Shown: positions 1 through 5,145 of the stretch, piece after piece
Numbering within the stretch: position 1 is the stretch's first letter
Layout of the letters: the number at the start of each line of letters is the position of its first letter
Origin: an uncultured Christensenellaceae bacterium
Lineage (GTDB): Bacteria; Bacillota; Clostridia; Christensenellales; Christensenellaceae
DNA: 5,145 bases
Assembly (NCBI GenBank): GCA_934438035.1
Contig: CAKSBK010000101.1
Coordinates: 1-5,145 of the forward strand
Direction: 5' to 3'
Made by a program: the position numbers and the translations under genes
Notes under the pieces: model-generated
What the model saw: only the letters and a program-made list of their open reading frames with translations
Told to the model about the DNA's origin: nothing
Databases searched by the model: none

Positions 1-627
1 GATATGGTCTCTGTATTTTCCGAGTCGGGAACGCAAAAGCTTAATATGAGTATCAAGCGTTCTGTCGTCTCCGTAAAAATCATAACCCCAAACGTTGTTT
101 AATATTTTATCTCTCGTAAGAGCAATATTCGCGTTTTTAGCGAGGTATACCAAAAGATCATATTCTTTAGGAGAAAGCTCTACCTTTTGACCGTCAACCG
201 TAACCACTCTCGCCGTAAAATCTATTTTGAGACCTCCGAAATCCCCTATATCCTTTTTTACTGTCTTTTGAGAGCGGTTAATAACCGCATTAATTCTCAT
301 CATCAGTTCTCTCGGCGAAAAGGGCTTAACTACATAGTCGTCCACTCCAACCTCAAAGCCGTGTATTTTATCATACTCCTCGCCTCTTGCCGAAAGCATT
401 ATTATGGGAATATCTTTAAATTTAAGTATTTCTCTTGCTGCAGAAAAGCCGTCAAGCTCAGGCATCATGACGTCCATTATTATCAGGTCAAAATCTACAG
501 ACCTGCAGAGATCAACCGCCTCCATTCCGTCCTGCGCTTCGGTTACCTTGTAATTTTCAAACTCGGCATATTTTTTTATCATCTCTCGAATTTTCGGTTC
601 ATCGTCAACAACAAGAATATGATACAT
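1..627 (-). CDS. OmpR/PhoB-family response regulator, 3' end cut by window edge
   Basis: This is a cytoplasmic two-component transcription factor; 209 codons are visible with no stop before the left edge. The receiver domain (about residues 2-118) has the full phosphorylation set: acidic pair D8-D9, phospho-acceptor D52 in the IIMDVMMPELDG stretch, switch residue S79, Y98, and K101 in the KPF motif. A winged-helix DNA-binding domain follows from about residue 130, with LSPKEYDLLVYLAKN at 151-165, VWGYDFYGDDRTLDTHI at 179-195 and the recognition-helix region ending LLRSRLGK. Family members are usually about 225-235 aa, so roughly 15-25 residues are missing. The ATG start is fixed by a GGAGGA site six bases upstream. 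It lies downstream of ftsW on the same strand, where murG is often found. Its partner histidine kinase would be expected just past the left edge. The signal and targets cannot be read from the sequence, and naming it WalR, PhoP or similar would be a guess. Confidence 0.95.
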   Translation of the reverse strand, partial: MYHILVVDDEPKIREMIKKYAEFENYKVTEAQDGMEAVDLCRSVDFDLIIMDVMMPELDGFSAAREILKFKDIPIIMLSARGEEYDKIHGFEVGVDDYVVKPFSPRELMMRINAVINRSQKTVKKDIGDFGGLKIDFTARVVTVDGQKVELSPKEYDLLVYLAKNANIALTRDKILNNVWGYDFYGDDRTLDTHIKLLRSRLGKYRDHI

Positions 628-705
628 ATCTGTTCCTCCGTTTTTTCTGTTGTAAGAGTATTCTAAATGTATATTGTGTTTTAAAGGTGAAAATAAGTTA
701 AAAAA
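628..705 (-). promoter_or_regulatory. AT-rich gap between ftsW and the response regulator, possible promoter
   Basis: This 78-base gap is the longest in the window and the only one large enough for a conventional promoter. On the minus strand it has two -10-like hexamers, TATACA (668-673) and TAGAAT (660-665). Neither has a convincing TTGACA-like box at 16-18 bases. A run of T follows the ftsW stop but no stem precedes it, so I see no intrinsic terminator and read-through from ftsW is possible. A separate promoter for the regulator is plausible from the spacing but weakly supported by sequence. Confidence 0.25.
634..639 (-). promoter_or_regulatory. Ribosome binding site of the response regulator
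   Basis: GGAGGA on the minus strand lies six bases before the ATG at 627-625. It is a near-perfect Shine-Dalgarno match and fixes the start of the receiver domain. Translation therefore has its own strong initiation site and does not depend on coupling to ftsW. Confidence 0.85.
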
Positions 706-2109
706 TCATATTTTCCATTCTTTTTTACCGTCGCCGCGCTCCCTTTTGTTTGATGAGACGGGGTTTTTTCCTACATTTCTTCTTTCAACGGTCTGTGGTT
801 TTCCTTTTAAAAGCCTTAAAGGCATTATCGGCGTACATTGCTTCGATATGTTAAGAAGCACGCCTATCATACACATGAATATAACTACGGAAGAGCCTCC
901 GTAGCTTAAAAAGGGCAAGACAACGCCGGTATTGGGAATAAGCCCCGTCGTAACCCCCATATTCAGCACTACCTGAATCGCAAATATAGCGGTAATTCCC
1001 GTTGCTATAAGCCTCCCAGTAAGGTCGGGCGCAGCTTTTGCAATATTCATTCCTCTGTAAATAATATATCCGTAAAGCAAAATTACAAAGAGACAACCGA
1101 AAAGCCCCGTCTCTTCCGCAACTATAGCGAAAATAAAGTCCGTCTCTCCCAATGAAAGCCACAGATATTTCTGGACGGAATTTCCTATGCCTTTGCCGAA
1201 AAGTCCGCCCGTCCCTATAGCGTAAAGGGACTGCTGAACCTGCCATTTTGCGTCCTTGTCAACCTCTTCATACGGAAGCCCCAAAGACTCCTTAAGCATG
1301 TTATACCATGAGGTTATTCTCGACGCTCTGTATCCCTCAAAAAACACGAATAAAACCAAAAGTCCGGCAAGAGTGCCTAAAATAATAAGCATCTGCTTAG
1401 AATCCATACCCGCCGCAAAGAGAATTATTATAAACAGCAGGGTGTAACAAATTATAGCAGAAAAGTTTCTCTGAAAATACGTAATTACGCATATCGCCGC
1501 ATAAACAGCGACGTATAAAGTCATCTGTCGGTTTATCCTGCTGACTTTTCTAGGATTATTGCCTATACTGCACCCGAAAAACACTATCAGCGCCGCTTTC
1601 ATTGGCTCTGCAGGCATAAGCGTAATGCCCGCTATTCTTATCCATCTTGAAGATTCGTTGGTTGATGAACCTATTCCCGGAACAAAAACCAGAACAGAAA
1701 GAATAAAGCCCACGACAAGAACCCATACGTAGGTTTTCTCATAATACGGTATATTTTTATTAAAGCGCTCCGTTTTAAGGCAATAAAACCTGTGGTAGTC
1801 AAAAAATGAAAGAAGCGCCATAAATACAAAGCCCGCAACAACAAACAGCAGCTGCTTAATAAAGAAATACTGCGGACTGCCGCTTGAAGCGTTTCTGTAT
1901 TCCGAAGCGTAGTAGCTTGAGCTGAAAACCATAACAAGCCCGAGAGCAATAAGCAATACCACGGGAACAAGCAGACTGTAGTCTATGGTTTTTTTATAAA
2001 TCACCTTAACGTCGTTTTCAGGCAGCCTCTCAAGCCGCGCACGGCGGTTCTTTGTCTCTTCTTCGGCCTTTCTTTTTCTTCTCTCGTCAAGCGAAGTTAC
2101 TTTTCCCAC
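706..2109 (-). CDS. ftsW: FtsW/SpoVE-type SEDS peptidoglycan glycosyltransferase
   Basis: This is an integral membrane SEDS protein that polymerises lipid II into glycan strands with a partner class B penicillin-binding protein, normally at the division septum. It has 467 residues. Residues 1-43 form a highly charged, basic cytoplasmic arm. Multiple hydrophobic segments follow (about 44-66, 84-103, 126-147, 170-182, 197-212, 217-234, 239-257, 325-352, 366-390, 399-421), then a basic tail. SEDS landmarks are RWIRI (155-159), PAEPMK (166-171), the large extracellular loop ending QSLYAIGTGG (293-302) and GKGIGNS, TDFIFAIVAEETG (323-335), and IPNTGVVLPFLSYGGSS (391-407). Two family motifs deviate: MPAE replaces the usual QPSE, and QRNFS (213-217) sits where an EPxL-like stretch is common. 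The start is GTG, four bases after the murD stop, with GAGGTGA upstream. Position next to murD favours FtsW or SpoVE over RodA. The sequence cannot decide between division and sporulation roles. Confidence 0.92.
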   Translation of the reverse strand: MGKVTSLDERRKRKAEEETKNRRARLERLPENDVKVIYKKTIDYSLLVPVVLLIALGLVMVFSSSYYASEYRNASSGSPQYFFIKQLLFVVAGFVFMALLSFFDYHRFYCLKTERFNKNIPYYEKTYVWVLVVGFILSVLVFVPGIGSSTNESSRWIRIAGITLMPAEPMKAALIVFFGCSIGNNPRKVSRINRQMTLYVAVYAAICVITYFQRNFSAIICYTLLFIIILFAAGMDSKQMLIILGTLAGLLVLFVFFEGYRASRITSWYNMLKESLGLPYEEVDKDAKWQVQQSLYAIGTGGLFGKGIGNSVQKYLWLSLGETDFIFAIVAEETGLFGCLFVILLYGYIIYRGMNIAKAAPDLTGRLIATGITAIFAIQVVLNMGVTTGLIPNTGVVLPFLSYGGSSVVIFMCMIGVLLNISKQCTPIMPLRLLKGKPQTVERRNVGKNPVSSNKRERGDGKKEWKI

Positions 2110-2113
2110 AAAA

Positions 2114-2120
2114 TCACCTC
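2114..2120 (-). promoter_or_regulatory. ftsW ribosome binding site containing the murD stop codon
   Basis: GAGGTGA on the minus strand is the Shine-Dalgarno of ftsW, and its last three bases are the TGA stop of murD. Only TTTT separates that stop from the GTG start at 2109-2107. This arrangement supports the GTG start and suggests that ribosomes finishing murD reinitiate at ftsW (translational coupling, inferred). Confidence 0.85.
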
Positions 2121-3460
2121 AGCTTACTTACTATTTCCTTAAATACCTCTCCTCTTTGCTCAAAGCATTTGAACATATCCCAGCTTGCGCAGGCAGGCGA
2201 AAGAAGCACGTTGCCCCCCTTTTCACACAGCTCGTATGCCTTTAAAACCGCTTCTTCAAACGTGTCCGCAAGAACATAGTTTTTATATCCCGCACGGTCT
2301 GCCGCAGCTTTTATTTTTTCTTTAGTCGCACCTAAAATAACTATATTTTTAATATTGTCCGTAAACTGCGAAAACAGCGTGTCAAACTCATTGTTTTTAT
2401 CATACCCGCCCAAAATGAGAACCGTGGGCGCTTTCATTGAATTAATCGCCTTAATCGTTGCATCGGGATTGGTTCCCTTGCTGTCGTTAATAAAGCTTAT
2501 GCCGTTCACCGCACCTACAAACTCTATTCTGTGCTCAACGCCCTTAAACGTTCTTAACGTATGCGCTATGACCTCAGGTTCAATGCCCATCACCATTGCA
2601 AGCGCGGTTGCCGCAAGCGCATTTTCAAGATTATGCGGACCGGGAATTATAAGCTCGTCTGCACCGCAGATTTCCGCATAAACTCCGCCGTAATTAAATA
2701 CTATGCGCCCGTCTTTAACATATGCTCCCTTAACCTTTTCTTTTCTTGAAAACCAAACAAGCTGCGCATTTTTAATATTCACCGCCTGTTTTGAAGCAAG
2801 CTCGTCATCCTTATTTAAAACCGCATAGTCGTTTTCAGTCATATTTTCAAACATGCGCATTTTGCATGCAGTATAATACTCCATCGTCTTAAAACGATTT
2901 AAATGGTCTTCCGTTACGTTTAAAAGCGCCGCGGCGCGGGGGTGAAACGTATCTATCGTCTCAAGCTGAAGCGCAGCGGTTTCCGCAACTATGACGTCTC
3001 CCTTTTTTGTCTCGTAAGAATGCTCGCATATCGGTATTCCTATATTTCCGAGGACATACGTCGTCTTTCCCGCATTTTTAAATATTTCTCCGGTAAGAGC
3101 AGTGGTAGTCGTTTTACCGTTCGTTCCGCTTATGGTAACAAAATCAGCCTCGGAAGTTAAAAAACCGAGCTCAATTTCCGCTATAACAGGTTTATTCTCG
3201 CTCTTTGCATAATCTACAAACGGGATTCTTACGGGAACTCCCGGGCTCATAACCAAAATATCGCATTCGTCAACAACGCTTTTCGGGTCGGCTTCGAATC
3301 TTAAAACGCACTTATCGGAAAGACCTGTAAGGTCAAAAGATGAAGCCGGCTTTGCGTCATATAAATAAACCTTTGCCCCAAGCTTTAAAAGCAGCTTAGC
3401 GGCGGAAATTCCGCTTGCCGCCATACCTACAACCATTACCCTTTTATTTTTAAACTCCAA
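2114..3460 (-). CDS. murD: UDP-N-acetylmuramoyl-L-alanine--D-glutamate ligase MurD
   Basis: This cytoplasmic ATP-dependent Mur ligase adds D-glutamate to UDP-MurNAc-L-Ala. It has 448 residues, the usual family length. The N-terminal Rossmann-like UDP-binding domain carries VVGMAASGISAAKLL (10-24) and MSPGVP (71-76). The central ATPase domain has the P-loop GTNGKTTTT (112-120), E160, NVTEDHLNRF (181-190) and K200, which matches the lysine carbamylated in MurD. HNLENALAA (276-284) and EHRIE (309-313) follow. The C-terminal domain has INDSKGTNPDAT (324-335), GGYDKNNEF (351-359) and LLSPACASWDMF (419-430). The SSFQ element common after the conserved glutamate reads AALQ here (162-165), and SKATN reads SKGTN. 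The start is TTG: AGAGGTGA lies six bases upstream, and the next in-frame ATG (codon 9) would cut off the first beta strand. It follows mraY by 15 bases and almost certainly shares its transcript. Confidence 0.97.
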   Translation of the reverse strand: MEFKNKRVMVVGMAASGISAAKLLLKLGAKVYLYDAKPASSFDLTGLSDKCVLRFEADPKSVVDECDILVMSPGVPVRIPFVDYAKSENKPVIAEIELGFLTSEADFVTISGTNGKTTTTALTGEIFKNAGKTTYVLGNIGIPICEHSYETKKGDVIVAETAALQLETIDTFHPRAAALLNVTEDHLNRFKTMEYYTACKMRMFENMTENDYAVLNKDDELASKQAVNIKNAQLVWFSRKEKVKGAYVKDGRIVFNYGGVYAEICGADELIIPGPHNLENALAATALAMVMGIEPEVIAHTLRTFKGVEHRIEFVGAVNGISFINDSKGTNPDATIKAINSMKAPTVLILGGYDKNNEFDTLFSQFTDNIKNIVILGATKEKIKAAADRAGYKNYVLADTFEEAVLKAYELCEKGGNVLLSPACASWDMFKCFEQRGEVFKEIVSKLR

Positions 3461-3466
3461 CTTTTT

Positions 3467-3474
3467 TCACCTCT
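3467..3474 (-). promoter_or_regulatory. Ribosome binding site fixing the TTG start of murD
   Basis: AGAGGTGA on the minus strand starts one base after the mraY stop codon and lies six bases before TTG at 3460-3458. This spacing supports the TTG codon as the real start and makes the downstream ATG at codon 9 unlikely. Confidence 0.85.
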
Positions 3475-3475
3475 G

Positions 3476-4447
3476 TCAACTTAAAATAAGCAGCGTTATT
3501 AAACAAAGCACCGCCGTTATCATCATATACATAACAACAATTTTCGTCTCATGTATTCCGCAAAGCTCAAAATGATGATGAATGGGCGCCATTTTAAACA
3601 CGCGTTTTTTTGTACGCTTATAATGCAAAACCTGTATTATGCAGGAGACCGAGGAAAGCACAAACATAAAGCCCATAACGGGGATTATTATCTGAAGCTT
3701 GCTTATAATGGCAAGCATTGAGAGCGCTCCTCCCAAGAAAAACGCACCCGTATCTCCCATAAATACTTTTGCGGGATATGCGTTATATCTTAAAAATCCC
3801 ATTATTCCGCCGGTAACCGCAGCTGCAAATATCATCATGTCAAACGACCACGTAAACGTAGAAACAAGACCCATAAAGATAACGGCAAACGTTACCGTGT
3901 TAACCAGGCTTACGCCTCCCGCAAGACCGTCAAGGCCGTCCGTAAGGTTAACGCTGTTAGTAAGCGCCATGAGGAAAAACACGTTAAACGGAATATAAAA
4001 CCACCCGAAATCCACATATACATTCGCAATCGGAATATATATAGCGCTTCCTATAGCGGGGTCAAGATATGCATATACCGATATAAGCACTCCGAATACA
4101 AACTGAAGTATAAGCTTCTGCTTAGGAGTCAAGCCCTCGCTTCTATGCTTTAAAACGATTATCATATCGTCAATAAGCCCGATAAGCCCATACGCAAGCG
4201 CTCCTATAAGCGCAAACCATGCGTAACCCGTCTCCTGTCTTAAATACAGAAGCATCGCCGCAAGCGTGCCTATCATGATTATTACTCCGCCCATAGTCGG
4301 CGTTCCCTCTTTTTTCTTATGCTCCTGAGGGCCGTCTTCTCTTATATGCTGACCTGCTTTATGCTTTCTTAATGCAGGGATAATAAATCTACCCGAAATA
4401 AGCGCAGCCGCAAATGATACCAGCACCGAAATTATCAATGTCTTCAT
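3476..4447 (-). CDS. mraY: Phospho-N-acetylmuramoyl-pentapeptide-transferase MraY
   Basis: This polytopic membrane enzyme transfers phospho-MurNAc-pentapeptide from UDP to undecaprenyl phosphate, forming lipid I with release of UMP. The 323-residue length is typical of Firmicute MraY. All diagnostic motifs are present: KKEGTPTMGG (45-54), the Mg-binding IDD pair (D93-D94), the NLTDGLDGLAGG loop (167-178), NAYPAKVFMGDTGA (222-235, with D232), and the histidine loop APIHHHFE (287-294). About ten hydrophobic segments surround these cytoplasmic loops. The ATG start has AGAGGAA upstream (4451-4457). It is followed 15 bases later by murD. On its 5' side it is preceded by murE rather than murF, across a 58-base gap with a hairpin. 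No residue known to be catalytic in this family appears to be missing. Confidence 0.98.
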   Translation of the reverse strand: MKTLIISVLVSFAAALISGRFIIPALRKHKAGQHIREDGPQEHKKKEGTPTMGGVIIMIGTLAAMLLYLRQETGYAWFALIGALAYGLIGLIDDMIIVLKHRSEGLTPKQKLILQFVFGVLISVYAYLDPAIGSAIYIPIANVYVDFGWFYIPFNVFFLMALTNSVNLTDGLDGLAGGVSLVNTVTFAVIFMGLVSTFTWSFDMMIFAAAVTGGIMGFLRYNAYPAKVFMGDTGAFFLGGALSMLAIISKLQIIIPVMGFMFVLSSVSCIIQVLHYKRTKKRVFKMAPIHHHFELCGIHETKIVVMYMMITAVLCLITLLILS

Positions 4448-4465
4448 ATGTTCCTCTTATAAATT

Positions 4466-4471
4466 ATTATA
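4466..4471 (-). promoter_or_regulatory. Possible -10 box upstream of mraY
   Basis: A perfect TATAAT lies 18 bases upstream of the mraY ATG, just after the hairpin. No good -35 hexamer is found at 16-18 bases, since that position falls inside the hairpin arm. Transcription starting about seven bases further on would leave only a very short leader containing the ribosome binding site. In such an AT-rich gap the match may be chance. Confidence 0.2.
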
Positions 4472-4479
4472 ATCTTAAA

Positions 4480-4499
4480 GAGCACCGTATACGGCGCTC
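4480..4499 (-). terminator. GC-rich hairpin between murE and mraY, weak terminator or attenuator
   Basis: On the minus strand GAGCGCCG and CGGTGCTC form an eight-base-pair stem (one G-T wobble) around a TATA loop, starting six bases after the murE stop. Only CTTTAAG or so follows rather than a long U run, so as a terminator it would be inefficient. It could also mark RNA processing or partial attenuation between murE and mraY. The inverse strand forms the same stem followed by CTGATTTTAT, which is no stronger. Confidence 0.4.
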
Positions 4500-4505
4500 C
4501 TGATT

Positions 4506-5145
4506 TTATCTTCCGAGTTCGTCTAGAATTTCGCAAACAACGGTCTTTTCGTCAAACGGATATTTAACTCCGCATATTTCCTGATAGTCCTCATGTCCTT
4601 TGCCGCAAAGAACTATTACGTCGTCCTTTTTTGCGTTTTCCAGAGCATATTTGATTGCTTCCCGTCTGTTTTCTATTCTTACATACTTCAAGCCCGGGAA
4701 TAATCATATCGATAATATCGTCCGGATTTTCATATCTCGGGTTATCGGAGGTTACTATCGAAAAATCCGCAATCTCTCCGGAAATTCTTCCCATTATAGG
4801 GCGCTTTAATTTGTCTCTGTTGCCGCCGCAGCCGAAAATGCTTATAACCCTGCCTTTGGCAAAGCCCTTAACGGTTTTAAGAGTGCTTTCAAGGCTGTCC
4901 GGCGTGTGGCAGTAATCAAGAATAACGGAATAATCCCCTCCCCTTGTGTCAAGGCGCTGGAATCTTCCCGCAACGCTCTTTAAGCCGTTTATTCCGTTAT
5001 GAATATGCTCGTCGTCAATTCCCAGCATCTTTAAAAGCGAAGCCGCCCCGAGCGTATTGTAAACCGTAAACTTTCCCGGAATGCCTATATCTATTTTAAG
5101 ATTTCCGTATTTTTCGCTTACAGCGTCATATTTGCAGCCGTAAGG
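4506..5145 (-). pseudogene. murE: murE 3' part (UDP-MurNAc-tripeptide ligase, meso-DAP type), reading frame broken
   Basis: This cytoplasmic ATP-dependent ligase adds the third stem residue to UDP-MurNAc-L-Ala-D-Glu. Only about the last 212 codons of a roughly 490-residue protein are visible. The upstream frame, open at the right edge, reads GKFTVYNTLGAASLLKMLG (end of the central domain), VAGRFQRL, DYCHTPDSLESTLKTV, FGCGGNRDKLKRPIMG and [25 protein letters not shown] is the signature of ligases that add meso-diaminopimelate. Directly after PGL the frame is lost. The true C-terminus ([16 protein letters not shown], then GKGHEDYQ, ending LDELGR) continues in the +1 frame from 4691 to the TAA at 4508-4506. 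Without a correction, translation would run through about 32 unrelated residues to a stop at 4591 and lose the GKGHE motif. Omitting one base of the GGG in CCC-GGG-CTT joins the halves exactly. Since murE is normally essential, a sequencing or assembly error is likely; a real mutation or small deletion cannot be excluded. Identity of the family is certain; the pseudogene label is provisional. Confidence 0.9.

Noticed and set aside
187..666. Plus-strand open frame of 159 codons near the left end
   Set aside because: It lies antisense to the response regulator, whose receiver domain is unmistakable. The predicted protein has no recognisable motif and no ribosome binding site was evident.
693..712. 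Intrinsic terminator after ftsW
   Set aside because: The T run after the stop codon is not preceded by a stable GC-rich stem.
851..1246. Minus-strand open frame inside ftsW
   Set aside because: It is an out-of-frame shadow of ftsW with an arginine- and tyrosine-rich, motif-free product.
2052..3160. Several plus-strand open frames opposite murD
   Set aside because: All are antisense to a complete murD with every family motif, and none shows family features or a supported start.
3699..3998. Plus-strand open frame of 99 codons opposite mraY
   Set aside because: It is antisense to conserved MraY motifs, and its composition simply mirrors the codons of the real gene.
4685..4700. Programmed +1 frameshifting in murE
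   Set aside because: CTT-G could slip to TTG as in prfB, but there is no stop codon or rare codon in the A site and no Shine-Dalgarno-like stimulator upstream. murE is not known to use this. An error or mutation is simpler.

Overview
The window is a single-strand block of cell-wall synthesis genes, all reading on the minus strand (right to left). In transcription order it holds the 3' part of murE, then mraY, murD and an ftsW-type SEDS gene. An OmpR/PhoB-type response regulator follows and runs off the left edge. No RNA gene, mobile element, CRISPR array or extended repeat was found, and no stretch longer than 78 bases lies outside a gene.

The likely source is a Clostridia-like Firmicute, possibly an uncultured one. 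This is inferred from strong GGAGG/GAGGTGA ribosome binding sites, mixed ATG, TTG and GTG starts, AT-leaning codon use, a tight mraY-murD-ftsW run and a Firmicute-sized MraY (323 aa). The DNPR motif in MurE points to a peptidoglycan that uses meso-diaminopimelate at position 3 of the stem peptide. No lower taxon can be named from this sequence alone.

Region by region: 4506-5145 is murE, cut by the right edge and broken by a one-base reading-frame shift near 4690-4698. The 58-base gap at 4448-4505 carries a GC-rich hairpin and then a perfect TATAAT box ahead of mraY. mraY (3476-4447), murD (2114-3460) and ftsW (706-2109) are tightly packed, with gaps of 15 and 4 bases, and the murD stop codon sits inside the ftsW ribosome binding site. 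A 78-base AT-rich gap (628-705) precedes the response regulator (1-627, C-terminus missing).

Together the genes cover several steps of one pathway. MurD adds D-Glu and MurE adds the third residue to the cytoplasmic UDP-MurNAc peptide. MraY loads the finished pentapeptide onto undecaprenyl phosphate to make lipid I. FtsW polymerises lipid II at the septum. murF (expected between murE and mraY) and murG (expected after ftsW) are absent from their usual positions. I see no new type of biological system here. The points worth checking are the murE frame break, the two missing neighbours with a regulator in the murG slot, and motif deviations in FtsW and MurD.
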